DNA of 64,000 nt from Rhyzopertha dominica (taxonomy: Eukaryota; Arthropoda; Insecta; Coleoptera; Bostrichidae). A model generated the notes under the pieces. The model was given only the letters and a program-made list of their open reading frames with translations. It had not been told where the DNA came from and ran no database searches. Location of the stretch: contig QCXZ01000064.1 in assembly GCA_025024175.1 (NCBI GenBank), forward strand, positions 47,265,325-47,329,324, given 5' to 3'. The translations under genes and the position numbers were made by a program. How positions within the stretch are numbered: the first letter of the stretch is position 1; every line of letters starts with the position of its first letter. Shown here piece after piece: positions 11,062 to 24,400 of the stretch.

Positions 11062-14000
11062 ATTTATCCTTAAAAATAGTTCCATACTTTCGTATAAGTA
11101 TTTAACGCCCGTATTACTATTAAATTAATGACTGGATGTCATATTACTGTGAAAATAACATGATCTAGCTTAAACTGCAACAAAAATAACATTTTTCAAG
11201 GAAGATTGGATGTGGTCAATAGAATTCTAACTTTCGTAACAACATACACGAAGGAAATCTTACACACATACAAGTTCTCAGCGCGAATATTTCAAGGATT
11301 CCAATATATCGGACAGCTGCCTCGGTTTCAACACTAAGTCCTGGTGCGGAGTCAACTATTCAAATTAAATTTGGGACGCCGTCCGCGCAATATCCCCTGA
11401 AACAGAGTATTCCGAAGTTTGTCCCAGTAACTGGTACGATTAGTTCCAACTTTGGCAATAGTCACATTGAAATCGACCGTCCTGTGAAACTAATGAACGG
11501 CGAAATACCCCTGCTACAGCAATGGGCTGACTAAACCTGGCATACCTGATGTTCCAAGTTATTTCGTACAACCCTTTAACTTTTGCTTCGGTCTATGTTG
11601 TAACTATGCTCAGATAACTAGTAGATCCTAGCCTTTGTTACTTCATATTTTGCTTTACGCTCGGTTACATAACATACATTTAAGTTCTGAATTTTCCACC
11701 AAGAAATCGCTAGAAGTTAACATGCATGTTAAACCTCTGTGTAAGCAGCATAAAGGTATGCTGGTCATTGTGACTTTTAAGTTTTTGCAATATACCAACC
11801 GAATGTGTAAAAACTAACAAAGCTAGAATTAAATTGTTTTAAAAATATACTAAAGTTTAAAGTTTCTTACCTATGTACGCATTTNCCGTACATAATATTT
11901 GTAAAATGTTAAACGTTTTGTATATTCAGAGTTCAAACTTTCGGATTCAAAGGGTTTAATTCACGGAATTAAATTCAATATTGAATGTAATACATTGGTT
12001 CAATCAACATGAAAACAACGTATTAAACCTAATCTTAGAAATCACAGAGCTGTCAGATGTCAGACTGTTATGCACAAAGCACGTTACCAATTAATAAAAT
12101 ACCTATGGAAAACTCAAACACTAAAATTGTTTAGTCCAATCCACCATTTAAATGCAAAAACATGTCATTTTTACTAATTCATAGATCCTAATAAATTGCG
12201 ATATTGTAACGTATTTTACTGATTTATATGTTTTCGATGGATGTGGTAATAGTTTAAGGGACCAATGGACAGAGATCTATCCACCCCGATAATTTGAAAG
12301 GTCGGAATACGTTATTAATGTTGCCAATTATTAGAGGCCGCTACTAGAAAACGCAATTTTAGGATTTAAAATTTGTACTAAAATTATACTAATTTAATTT
12401 TCTAAGGTTCAGAATGCTCCAATGTAGTACCACAAATACGGACTGATGCCGGTTATCATTAAGGAAATATTTGCCAAATGACTCCAATTTAACCTGCAAA
12501 TTTGCTAGTAAATATCCGATGGTGCAATTAACATACTGTGGACCAGAGTTAATCAAATATATACACAGTTGAGTTGAGTGGAAATTCAATTAATTACTTA
12601 ATACAACCCCTCTTAGCTATTGTCAGTGATATTGCTGAATTCTCGCACCGTTTCTGTTGTTTGATAAATTTCCTATTTAAATCTAGTGCTTACATTACGT
12701 TTCGTTTGGACAATATATTACTGTTTTATCACTGCCAATTATATGAATAAACTTGAAGTTTGTTTTATAGTATTATTTCATAAATGTATCAACATATAAC
12801 TGCTAGCGATTAACCATCCTTGTGCAACATCAAATGTTGTACAGATCTAGGAAGAAAAAGATGTACTAATGTAAAAACTGAGGAGTATTAGGCTGAGTAC
12901 ATATAAGTTAGCTCAAGCAGTTGGATAAATCACCCGCCGTATTCAACGGGGCACGTGTTAGTTGGGTCCGGACGCATTAAGCTTATATGATCCTTAAGAG
13001 CCCTCCCTATTTACTCTTAATTTTATTTAATAAGTTTACCCGGTGTTACTGTTTTAAGACCAATGCTATATAAATAATAATTTCATTAGTATGGAATAGG
13101 AAATTATAACAAAAATATTACTTACAAATATTTCGTAAGTCTAATATTTGGCTTAGTGAACAAATGCAATGCCATGGAAATGAAAGAAATTTTCGAAACG
13201 TTAAGTAAAAAAACCAGAAAGATGTTAATAGGTGATAACTTCAAGTTTAATTTTTACAAAGTGTTTGCTGACAACGTTCTCACTGTCGATATAAGGCATT
13301 TGTGAAAATATTAAACCCCACGCCAAATGCAGTTTGATTTTATAGTTGTTATAACCACGAAAAACTTGTTCAACCCTTGCTAAACAGGTCAACGGTAGCA
13401 TAACAACGTAAAGAAAAAAAACCTATCAAAAGTGCTTTTCAGAAACTAGCGAAAGTTATTTATACTGAGCTAAAAAAAAAACACCAAACCTTTTCATATC
13501 CTTTCACTGTCAATGACACCAATTTGATCAAGCTAAATATGTACAGCGGTCATACATGATGCACTCAATCCGACTGCAATACAAGGTGATTTTGAAAGTG
13601 ATGTCTTAAATTAAACTGCAGCATCTCAACAACATATGAAAATAATATATTGGTAGTATAATTCATTTTCTTCAAAAAAANAAAAACCCCAAAATGCGGA
13701 TCCCATTCGGCGTCACTGACTTGCAAAATAAATAATGATTATTAAGGTAGAAGGCTTACCGAAGTAAAAAGACAAGACCAAGCGCACGTACGTTGCAATA
13801 GGTCAATACTGGACAAACACAAAAAACCATAGCTTTACAACAAAATATGTTCAAAATGTAGACCATTATTGTCTACAAGCTTGCACTCAACGCATCATGG
13901 AGACTCGCACTTGACCGTTTAGTAGTGTACTGACCTGCCTCAACCCGATAGCACCTATAAATAGTGCCACAAATAATGGGTTTCTTTCAAATTACTGATA

Positions 14001-14865
14001 AATCGCGAGGCGCCTGAATATTTTTCATTACTTCGTGGACGTTCGTACGCTTTCGCGTATTAGGTATTATGAGTTTAAGCACAGACATCACCTTCACAGT
14101 CACGCAGTATTAACGCATCGAGACGACAATTTTTGTTAAGGAATGATTCAGTTCCACACTGTTTGGTATACTCGTATGAAACTAAGTCGCGACGTTTAGC
14201 TAAGAAGTGTGGTCATAGTTATTTAATGTTCATGGATTTGAAAACAGTATGTAGGTATCCTACTTGCATTTATTTTATTACCGAACAAACGCGAAGATTC
14301 GTATGTTGCTGCACTTACGGGTTTAAGTACACAACATGTAAAATGGTATTCAGTTTTAATCTGAAAGTTAGATACGTGAATTTTGAAAAGCCATATATCT
14401 GCGACATTAAGAGGATGTGGATTTCACCTTGGGCGTATTCTGGTTTGTATACGGTTCATGTAAAGGTATTTGATATTAAATATTGTTCCCTCGCTAATGT
14501 AATTGAAGAAATATTCAAAAGGTTTCGGAATACTCCAACGATACAGATGTAGCAAGGTATCTGATATATGCATTCGGCCTCCAGTTTCCCAACCCCGAAG
14601 ATGTGGGCGAGTATTTGGCATTGGATTCTGCGAAAATATTACCTGAATCGCGTTTAAAAAAGTTTGTGGATTACTTGGTAGATAATTACTTCTAAGGAAA
14701 AGGTGATTTTCTTCCATACATATGGACGGAAAAGGTTCGTAAATAAGTGTTTGGTATGTTTTTTTTCTGCTCGACAATAAAGATGATGTTTAGCTAAGCT
14801 AATACCTATAATCAAAGCGAATAAACACTTACAATTCTGGTGAGTGCTCGGCCTCTAAAAGGGAT

Positions 14866-14900
14866 TTCTTCTTCTTCTTCTTCTTCTTCTTCTTCTTCTT
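14866..14900. repeat. (TTC)n microsatellite
   Basis: About 35 bp of uninterrupted TTC units sit roughly 215 bp before the Merlin element. Confidence 0.95.
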
Positions 14901-15115
14901 GCTGACAGGGCCAGTATCAACTATTCTTAGTAAGGATAACCACTATCTATTGATAAGGCATCACGAACTCAATTTACATGACCGCACAACTAGTAATATA
15001 CTTTTTTGTACTGTTGCACATTAATCGCTTCTTGGAGCTACTTATAGCTGGTGTACAAATTAATGTAGCACAAAATGGCATTTCAATAGCACGCGAAAGT
15101 CATCTTCTACTTATG

Positions 15116-15325
15116 GGTAATTATTTACTATAGCGTCCCATCCCCTATCGAGCTGAAATTTTGCACACCCCCGGAAAATGGCCTCCTGATCACGAATCTG
15201 AAATCCGTTTCTTGCGGTCGCGTCTACTTTTTGAAAAATTAGCGTTTCAATTTTGAACTACTTTTGCAACGCGGAGTAATGTAGGAAGCCCTTTAGCACG
15301 GCGTAGAAGATGTTCGCGCATGCGC
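15116..15325. repeat. Left terminal inverted repeat of Merlin
   Basis: These 210 bp end at a GCGCATGCGC palindrome and match the reverse complement of 17099-17308 with about three substitutions. Confidence 0.93.
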
Positions 15326-15539
15326 GTTTCGTTCACGCATAGCACAAGCACAAGCGGTGTATAACGGATAGCGGCCATTTTGAATTCAAACCACTCGCGT
15401 GCCACGCCACTCGCCGGTTCGGTAGTGTTTTAGTGTTTCTAGTGTGTGCAGTGTCAGTGTAGTGCAGCAGGACCAGGAGCCGACGTCGTGGGACAGGGAC
15501 AGGAGTGCAAGCTGTTGAATTTTGTTACCCAGCCCAACA

Positions 15540-16451
15540 ATGGTTTGTAACGGTTGCCGCGTTACCCAAACTGAATTTGTTATAATTGCAGGTGGTGACG
15601 AGCAGCGTGTTATAGGGTGGCATGGAGCGTTTCCCGTGAGTGCCACTTGCCCCAGGTGTGGACAGGTGTGCTCCGATGGAGGCGATCGGTTTCGCTGCCG
15701 GAAGACCAGCGTACAGGGAAAGAGGAAGAGGGCCAGGTGCAACTTCAGTGTCAGCAAGCGGAAGGGGACCTTTTTTGAAAAGGCCACCATGACTGTGCCG
15801 CAGGTTTGCCTCTTCGTGCTGTACTGGCTATGGAGGCCCCATCCCCGACAGAGGTTCTTCGAGCAGGACATGGGTCTGAGTTCGAAGACAACTGTAGATT
15901 GGAGCAGCTTCTGTCGAGAGATATGTGTCTGCCTTTTTTCAGATAACGTGCGCCCTATTGGAGGTCTGGGCAGTGTTGTAGAGGTCGATGAAGCCAAGAT
16001 CGGGAAACGTAAGTACAACCGGGGACGTTTCATCGAGGAACAGTGGGTCTTTGGTGGATTTGACCGGCAGTCTGGGGAAGTTTTTTTGGTCCCGGTGGTA
16101 AGGCGGGATAAGGATACCTTGCTCCAAGTCATCAGACAGCACATTTTGCCAGGTACAACAATCCGTTCAGATTGTTGGAATGCATATGACTGTCTGAATG
16201 ATGAAGGTTATGTGCATTTAAATGTTAACCACTCTATAAATTTTGTAGATCCAGACACGGGTGCACACACGCAGAATATCGAGCGGACTTGGAGGGAGGT
16301 TCGTCAGGGAGTTCCTCGTTGTGGGCGGAGGACTGCACATTATGTAGGGTACCTGGCGGAATACCTATTTAAACGTAAGTACCTAGACATGCGTGATCGC
16401 ATGCACCACTTTTTCAGGGCAGTGGCGCAGGTATATCCACCAATTGAATAG
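15540..16451 (+). CDS. Merlin transposase (ISXO2-like, DD36E)
   Basis: The frame begins at ATG 15540 and encodes 303 residues. An upstream in-frame TTG at 15522 is less likely as a start in a eukaryote. The enzyme cuts the element ends and joins them to target DNA. The N-terminus carries a zinc-ribbon-like set, C37, C40, C53 and C67. The catalytic triad is visible as D150 (in EVDEAKIG), D211 (in RSDCWNAYD) and E248 (in NIERTWREV). With 36 residues between D211 and E248 it has the Merlin DD36E spacing. Length is normal for the family. No stop, frameshift or missing key residue is seen, so this could be a functional transposase. The upstream 200 bp is GC-richer than the surroundings and may act as its promoter; that is inference. 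Confidence 0.93.
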   Translation: MVCNGCRVTQTEFVIIAGGDEQRVIGWHGAFPVSATCPRCGQVCSDGGDRFRCRKTSVQGKRKRARCNFSVSKRKGTFFEKATMTVPQVCLFVLYWLWRPHPRQRFFEQDMGLSSKTTVDWSSFCREICVCLFSDNVRPIGGLGSVVEVDEAKIGKRKYNRGRFIEEQWVFGGFDRQSGEVFLVPVVRRDKDTLLQVIRQHILPGTTIRSDCWNAYDCLNDEGYVHLNVNHSINFVDPDTGAHTQNIERTWREVRQGVPRCGRRTAHYVGYLAEYLFKRKYLDMRDRMHHFFRAVAQVYPPIE

Positions 16452-17098
16452 GTTTGTACTCCTGATAGTTAATCTATTTATGTTTCAGGAATTTTTTCAT
16501 TTTGGATTTTTATTTATTTTGTTGCGCGACAAATATATATTTATTTATTTTGCAATTGTTCTTATTTAAAAGATTTTATTTATTTTTTAGAATGTTTATA
16601 TTTTTGTTATTTGTATATATATTTTATTATTGTATATAATTGTTGATTTTGTTTAAAACATTTACGTTAAAATATGCATTTTTATTTTTTTTCGTTTCAT
16701 AATAACTGTTTATTTTTTTATATGGAAAATAGTTTTTTTTTTCAGGGTTTATTTTAATTTTTTCATTGTTGTATTCTTTTTTATATTGTTTCCTCGGTTC
16801 CTATATCCTTTCTTCCAGGTAAGGGTTGCTGTACACCTCCTCGTGGTCCTTACTGGGCTGTAGTTTTCAGATTTTTCTGTGAATTGCAGGCAAAGTACAG
16901 CTTTCCCNCCTTATAATATCCCGGTGTAAGAGAATTATGNTNAAGTATTTTTGTTGTTTTATTTCATCTGAGGTTAGGTGAGAATTTTTGCCACTTTTTA
17001 GGCAGATGTAGGTGGTTTTTTTTAGTGCGAGCGATTTTGGACGGGTTTAGGCCATGTTTTTTGCGCGCGCGTACTACACTGACAGATGAAATCCTACT
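16452..17098 (+). other. Merlin 3' non-coding interior
   Basis: Very T-rich sequence lies between the transposase stop and the right terminal repeat, containing four ambiguous bases. No second frame is seen. Confidence 0.6.
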
Positions 17099-17308
17099 GC
17101 GCATGCGCGAACATCTACTACGCCGTGCTAAAGGGCTACCTACATTACTCCGCGTTGCAAAAGTAGTTCAAAATTGAAACGCTAATTTTTCAAGAAGTAG
17201 ACGCGACCGCAAGAAACGGATTTCAGATTCGTGATCAGGAGGCCATTTTCCGGGGGTGTGCAAAATTTCAGCTCGATAGGGGATGGGACGCTATAGTAAA
17301 TAATTACC
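17099..17308. repeat. Right terminal inverted repeat of Merlin
   Basis: This is the reverse complement of the left arm over 210 bp with about three differences. It ends …AATTACC at 17308. Confidence 0.93.
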
Positions 17309-17362
17309 AACTACATCCTCAACAATACCGTCATTTACTTATTTGTATTATGGTATTATTGA

Positions 17363-18480
17363 CCTGACAGATGGGCAGATCACTTGCAGCCGACTACTTC
17401 TGCAGGCAATGTGGCCATCAGCTGCAACAATGTAGCATACTATGACTAAACAGTCTGCACCGTAGTACGAGCTAGCCTCCCTATCTAATCCTTTATAGAA
17501 CTGACTGCGGCACACAACACATACAGGCGTTTTCCTCTGCAGGCAATACGGACAACTACACCAATGTAGCATCTGAGTAAACAGTCTGCACCGTAGTGCT
17601 GGATGGTAGAGATGTGTAACTCAGGAGTGAGCTGCATCGAAGAGCCGACTCTTTCAAAAGAGCTGTTGAGGCAGCTTACTTATTTCAGTAGATGCAGCTC
17701 TCCGGCTCAGCGCCGAACTTGAACTGAATTGCCGAGTTGGCTGACAACGTGACAACTACTGAACGCAGCTATTGTTCATTGATACGACCCCGGCGAGCTG
17801 TTTTATCGGTTCTTTTCCCCAACATGTTAAATAGGTACACTGGTACATAGTTACAAAATCTATGTAAACGACATGAGCTAGATAATTAATAACTGAAAGT
17901 CGACGTTTTAACGAACGTAAATATATGGGTTTGCAACAAAGGTAGTATGTAACAAAAAATAAAACTTCATTATGCAAACAACTACAAACACAACTCTACA
18001 ATTCACAAAAATATATCAAATTAAAAATATTATTTCTTCCACTTTGTTGCTGGACAGACGAATGAGTTATCAAGTTAATTCCGGTTTTAGTTTTAAATTT
18101 GATAATTTGGCTTGTCCAACAAAAACAAATACGTAAATTCAGACTTTAAGTACGTCTCGGATACGAGAGATCTAGATCAAATAGAGACTGATAAAGAGCC
18201 GTGACGATATTCATATGACCGCGAACCGTAGGGATCTTGCAGCTCTTTTGAACCGACTCATTGAGTCAGCTCAGTTCAAAGAAGCAGATGCAGTGAACTG
18301 ACTCACCGAAAAGAATCGAAATGCCCACCTCTACTGGATGGCCTCTCTGTCTAATGCTTTATAGAATTGACTGTTGCGCAGGGCACATGCAGCCAACCAT
18401 CTCTGCAGGCAGGATGGCCAACTACAACATGTAGCATATGACTAAACAGTCTGCGCCATAGAGCTAGGTGGCCTCCCTAT
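17363..18480. repeat. Tandem repeat of about 131-137-bp units, split by a MITE
   Basis: Three diverged units share ctgcaggca at 17400, 17537 and 18403, plus words such as tagaactgactg and aaacagtctgc. The spacing is 137 bp between the first two. Between the second and third it is about 131 bp once the 727-bp MITE and one 8-bp duplication are removed. It looks like a short satellite block. The frame at 17348-17572 on the minus strand is an artefact of this repeat. Confidence 0.85.
17607..18333. mobile_element. hAT-type MITE, copy 2 (727 bp)
   Basis: It has the same ends and interior as 8919-9647, with few substitutions and small indels. The 8-bp word ctggatgg is duplicated on both sides (17599-17606 and 18334-18341). 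It is inserted in the middle of a tandem-repeat unit, whose sequence continues directly after the duplication. Confidence 0.92.
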
Positions 18481-21400
18481 TGCACACTGTAGGAAGAAGC
18501 AAAGCGGGACTAAGCATGCGTAGTTAACAGCAAATGTATCAGTAATGCTGAGGATCATCCAATATTTTAACACCCAGTCATTATACTACATGCAAGGATA
18601 TTTATTCAGTCAATACCCACATCGCACCGCAATGCATATCAATTTCAAAACTATAAGTAACACTCAGATATGTAATCTAATACCCACTAGTTTCATACCA
18701 AGCCATCCTACATACTACATGCCATGATATTCAGTGATTACTAACATCGAAATCTCTTTCGGTGACAACGCTTCAAACTGACATTTACTATTAATTTTTT
18801 TTTCATTCTCCAATAGCTACTGCCTATGAGTAATATCTTACAAAAGAATACCAAAAACGCTTTCATGTAAATATCAATTTAATACTCTAAAGCCCCCCCC
18901 CCCACAATATTTTTCAGTTGTTGAAGGTATGAAAAAGTGTACAAATTGATACTTACGTTAAAATTAACTGTATTCTACGATCAACAAAAGTATAGGTACA
19001 GAAAGGCTTTCATTTTAATTAAAAGTATATTAGTGAAAAGATTAGATTACAGAAGTGTGGAGATATCAGAAGATTTGATTTTGTAGAATGGCTATCTTAC
19101 AATTTAAACATGCAGATAATGTAAATATATTGTAATATTTTTATGTTGTCGATTTTTTTTTGATATTTTTAATGCATATTATACGAATCAGTTGCGACAC
19201 TTAAAACTTTTTTAGAGATTGGTTAGTTTTCTAATATGCAAAAGACTTTAAGCGCGACATACTATATAGATACTGTGCGGTAGTACCTGTAGATACTTCC
19301 AAGGATTGCAATTAAACACTTAACCACCAGAGCCAACTAGCGGAAGGAGGGGATATGGAAGCCAACCAAATGGTCAATAGCCCTTCTGAGGAAAAAGCCT
19401 ACATGAATATCGAAACGTCAATACCAAACAATCAACGTCGGAACCAGCCTGGGAATCACCATGCCATCAACTTATGTGCGCCGATTATATAAGCGAACTA
19501 ATTTTGATTAAAAAAAAGTAACTCGCTTCAGTCTGCACTCGAACCCCAACTTTCCAAAACGGATCTCTGGTGTATTTCATTTTACCACCGAAGCCTTCGA
19601 GTTAGAACTCTGACCTAAGGAGTATTATATTAATCATAACATACAGAGTTACATTACAATCATTATTCAGACGAAATATCAAACAATTTAGTTATGTAAT
19701 TGGAATTATACTCGTATACCATCCGGTCACCAAGTCTGGCCGCCGCTGGGTGTTCGTTCCTTCTGAAACTCTGATAGTAGGGTTATAAATAAATCTGGTC
19801 GGTCGGTTGCATATATCTATGTATGATTTTGTTACTTATTATCAACGTTTGTGAGGTGTTTTCAAAANTGTAAGGAGTGTGAGAAATTGTTAAATGGTTC
19901 TTAACATTAAAGGAACGTTTTTACAAAACAAATCGAATTATACGGGCATGCATGTTATGATTTGTTAACATCTCGTACTAGCATTTTCTGCAATAATGTA
20001 CCTTCTCATATATTTCTATTTATAAATTGGCACGCTAGGCCGCTGCGTTCATATTACGTATTTACATAACTTAATGGTAGCATAGGATCCCCTATGTAAG
20101 TGGCGCCCTAGGATGGGCTCTTGCCTGAAGCGGGCTGAAATGAACGTTAACCGTTATTACGAAATGGAAGGGTCAAGTAATGTTTGGGGTTTATTTAAAG
20201 CGCACCCTGAATATAAATCAAGCATGTTTATAGAATAATTAGAAGAGAGCGGTTCTTGGTAGTGGGGTCTTCGAACGGTAAAGGCGAGCATACGATTTGC
20301 TTTTTTCGCCATAAAGTCTTTTTATCGTTTAAAGCAAGTGAAATGGTTCCCTTCCATGCTTCCCATATCACGTAAGATTGATGTAAACTTTTATAAAGGT
20401 TTTTAACTGTACATGCATTAATAAAACCAACTGAAGCCAATATAACTAGTTTATATTGCATGGAATACCTCTGGAATCACACACACATATTAGTCAAATC
20501 CAGATTATTTAAAATCGTTTATGACATTCTTCAGTTGAAGCAAATAAACGAAGTTTTCCATACAAAAAATATACGTGGATTTAAACACCTTTTTTGTTTG
20601 GGGGTCTATAATTTCTTTAATAAATTGCTCAGGTATATTTTTGACATAAACGATGGACTACCATTAAAAAGCATGACAAAATCTTATCATTGGTTTAAAC
20701 TCCTAGGTAATTATATATTTCTGTGACGTACCGTTAGGCTAGGTAGTCAATAAACTCATTTGAACTGGAATCGTTCAACCACCGCGTTGCTTTAGGTCTA
20801 AGAAGAACGTTGTGGATTGGAGCCGGAATTGTGACGTGTAGGTGTGTGCCGGCATTTCTCTTTTCGTTATTTGTGGTTTGAACTTCTAACGGTTTAGAAC
20901 TTTGCATTTTCATAATAAAAATCAACGTAACAGTCGATAGGTCGACGATGACGATTTTGAAGTATTGTAGCTAAGGTCTGGTCTGTTCAGTGGAAAAAAG
21001 TATACGGCAATTTCAATTGTGGTACGATAATCTTGAAGGCGCATAGACGGTAGTTTGATTTAACAAATATGGCAACCCTGGGTGCGACGTTACTCTATCG
21101 CTTTCATTCTCCCTCCTTATTGGGATTTGGTTCAGCTCGGATATACTTTTCGTGTTAGGTTTGTACCATATTCCGTATTATTTATAAGTGCGGGCGAAAC
21201 GTCGCCTTATTCCAAAATGAGACGCGGTCTAACCCAAAAAGACTAAGATTTCAATGTTCAGAACAGGTGTGTTTTATCTTCAGTTAGTGCAACGGGTAGG
21301 TCGTACCGACCCCGTTCGCTCGCTGGGCATGGGACATCAAGGTATAATATTCCACTAACTGACACGAACCACCGATTTCATCGATAGAGCACGCAAACGC

Positions 21401-24400
21401 GTGACTCCACGGATGAGATGAGTTTGGGTGCGCACGCTTTCGCCAAGGTGATTCTGCTTGCCTCGTTTGCTTTAAATGCGATCCTGGAGCGTTTTCGAAT
21501 TGAACATGTTATAAGTTTATACATTTTCTAAACACTTGTATGTGTACCTTCGGACTAATAATAACAAATAACTCTTGCAATTAAAAAAAGTCTAGTTGGT
21601 AGCGACTGTGACACAGTCTTACATTTTGAGAAAATTATCAATCACATTTTGTCTGGATCTTATCCAAATCCTTTAGCTTAGGCTTAGAGCTTTTTAAACG
21701 GTACGCACACTGTGTAAGAGTATAGTCACATCATATTATGGAAATAAACAGAATGTGGCAATCACCATTATTTCCAGTGCTCCTTTCGCATGCACATGAC
21801 AGATCGTTATAGCCACGTGGATCGTTATCCTTTATTGGTCACTTAGTATCTAAAGTGGTTGAGCGTCAACTATCACAGTTTAACGGATATATTGATTCAT
21901 GCCAATAATCGAATTGTTCCCGTGCTGTACCCTTGAAATAACACGCATACCGTGCCATTATGCCCATCATTTCTGCTTAATATATTTATATCAAGCTATA
22001 TTTACCAGCTATTGTAATACTTACGTTACAGCATTTCTAGAGTCAGAGTCTGAGTTGGTGTAGAAGCTTATACAAATAAACTATATTTTAAAAACATACG
22101 GCTACGGCTTCCTTCATTACTGTAATAAAAGACGACGAAAATGTATTCAATATTGGTAATAATATTACAAAACAAACAAACAATGTAACATTAAACCTAG
22201 ACGTAGATGTACACAAGATTTGGAGTATTATAATACACTTATAAAGAAAGTACTAAAAAATTTTATTTAAAAACAAAATGAAATAACAAAACGATACTGA
22301 AACTTTACAAAAACTCGTTTAAGCATGTGATTCACGCCAAATATTAACTGCTTCTTCTTAATAAAAGTTTGTGTGTTGATAATGGTAATAACTTTGGACC
22401 CGTATAGCAAAATTTGCCAAGGAAGAGACAGAAGCCAACACACATTTGATGCCATACTTATACACTGTCTCCCTAAAAAATGTACCACAGATTCCTGACA
22501 TGAAAGGAAGGCGATTTAATCACATTTGTCTTAGTCCAAAAATGCTTCCTTACGTGCTACTACGTGCTAATTCATTTTATTCAATAACTTAAGAACGGTC
22601 CTTGCTTGTTTCAGATTTGATGTGGTAGCTTTAAGTAATAATGCGATCATTTTTAACTTACCTTTTTAGTTATTAGTGTAATTATCCGTTTCATATAGTT
22701 AAAAAACGGACACGTACACGCAGATGTACAGGAAAAAGGGTATTGTCCTCAAAAACTATTTTCGAGTAATCACGTTTTTTTAAAGCTGCAGAATCCGACT
22801 GGTTCTCTCTAAGTGATCTCATTCGATGGTAATTACTTTACAGCAAACTGTTATTTTATTTCTTTAAGCAAAGTGCAATTCTGAAATAATTGCTTTTTAA
22901 AACAAAGCGAAAACAGAAAAAGATGCAACATCTTCTGTTTGTTAAGTTGAAAAAGGGGAAAATCATGGAAGTTCCATTTTTTGTTAAGTCCGATGGTCAA
23001 GCTCTAGTAGCTGTGGTCAAACTTAAAATACTGTTGTGTTTCTGGGTGATAGTATTTCTTAAGTTTTTTGGGGATCGACAAACTTTTCTTCCTGATAATA
23101 AAGAAAGAATTCATTGGTGTTTTTGACATACCTCATAATGCTCATTATTTTACACGTGCAGCTAAGGGTTTCCAAAGAGCTTTCAACCTTGACTTGTTCC
23201 CTATCCCCACCGTCCAAAAATGAAGATACGCAAATTGTTTATCGCAAATAACATTTCTTTCAGAAAAATAATTGCAATGTATAAATAACAATAAGCAAAT
23301 AATCTCATAATTTTTAAAAGTAATAGGCTTATTTCAATGTTATAGGTAATACCCAAGTAATAATATGTTTTACCAAAAATAGCGCATATTCCCCCCTTTA
23401 ATAAGTAATGTGCTTCTTGGGCGAAAAGAGACAAATGAAGACTGTTTAGATGGTTATAAAATAAAATTAGGTACAAAAGATTTTTATTACGTTATTTATG
23501 AAATAAGTTTACTTGCATTTAAAGGTTTTTTATTGGTTAAAAAAACGCAATTATTCTAACAGAAATAAGCTAAATTATAAAAAAGTTTCCAAAGCTTCCA
23601 TTTTTCTGAGTGGAAGTTGACGGTACCGCCTATAGTAAAACAGGCCTCGTCGGTAAATATTTTTTTGGGTAAAGTTTAGGTTTTCTGCATTTTACTGTAC
23701 TGTCCGGAAGGAAACCCCTAGTTGTTAAAACAACTACCAAAAGTAGTTTCATCTTTGAATCGACCTAGAATATCTGCTTAAAACTGAAGAGTTCTAGTCA
23801 GCAGATGACGTCCACGATAGCTACTTCTTATCAGCCGTCTTGCCACCCTTGAAAATGTTTAGTGATTAAGTGTAAGACCTGGATACTTTTCGCGATAAAT
23901 CTGAACAGCATTTCCTCGACAAAATAATTAAACTAACAGCATATCTCTTTGTGTATTTTATTCGCACTGAGAAAACGATTATTAATGATACAGTATAAAA
24001 ATAAACAATACAGCGTTCGCTCGAAGACAATTACAACCACGAAAAACTTATCTGAAGATGCTCACCACAGCAGTTGGCGAAACATCAGTGTAGAAGACAT
24101 CGCTAAGACCACTGCCAACTAACGCGGAATAATCTACCAGTACGGTACCGTGAAAGCCTTATCACTATATAAATAAATTAGGAAACAATAACCAACCAGA
24201 CAAAACATAAGTTACCGATAATAAAAAGCAAGTGTCAAAATCAAGGCATACTTGATCGTCAGATAAGAAGTAGTAAAAATCATATTGCATTGCTAACAAA
24301 CTTCTCAAATAAGCGATTTAAGAGCCCTAACCGTCTTTACAAACGTTTTAGTTAGACGAACGAAAATGTACAGTAAATGAAAGATTAGGGTACTAAATAT

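Larger units (their letters stand above)
9799..15115. other. Intergenic or intronic AT-rich sequence, no gene recognised
   Basis: Apart from the inverted repeat at 10.84-11.06 kb and a (TTC)n run at 14.87 kb, I see no supported feature. The longest frame (14133-14552, plus, 139 codons) has no recognisable domain, no codon-usage contrast with its surroundings and many Cys/Tyr/Phe codons typical of chance AT-rich frames. I left it out. Confidence 0.5.
15116..17308 (+). mobile_element. Merlin-family DNA transposon, apparently intact
   Basis: The 2193-bp element is bounded by 210-bp terminal inverted repeats starting GGTAATTATTTACTATAGCG. The arms differ at only about three positions. It contains one 303-codon DDE transposase of the ISXO2/IS1595-like type that defines Merlin. 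Merlin usually makes 8-9-bp duplications; the flanks here (…ctacttatg left, aactacatc right) share only a weak ctac word, so no clean duplication is visible and the insertion site may have been altered. Confidence 0.9.

Noticed and set aside
14133..14552. 139-codon plus-strand frame
   Set aside because: No domain, Cys/Tyr/Phe-heavy composition expected of chance AT-rich frames, and no splice or promoter support.
15386..16144. 252-codon minus-strand frame opposite the Merlin transposase
   Set aside because: Shadow of the real gene on the plus strand; no independent domain.
17309..17317. Target duplication for Merlin
   Set aside because: The flanks ctacttatg and aactacatc share only ctac at shifted positions, not a real duplication.
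20228..20925. Possible chemoreceptor-like gene on the minus strand
   Set aside because: Adjacent frames (20228-20461 and 20734-20925) look mildly protein-like, but the sequence between them has stops in all phases and no family motif could be named.
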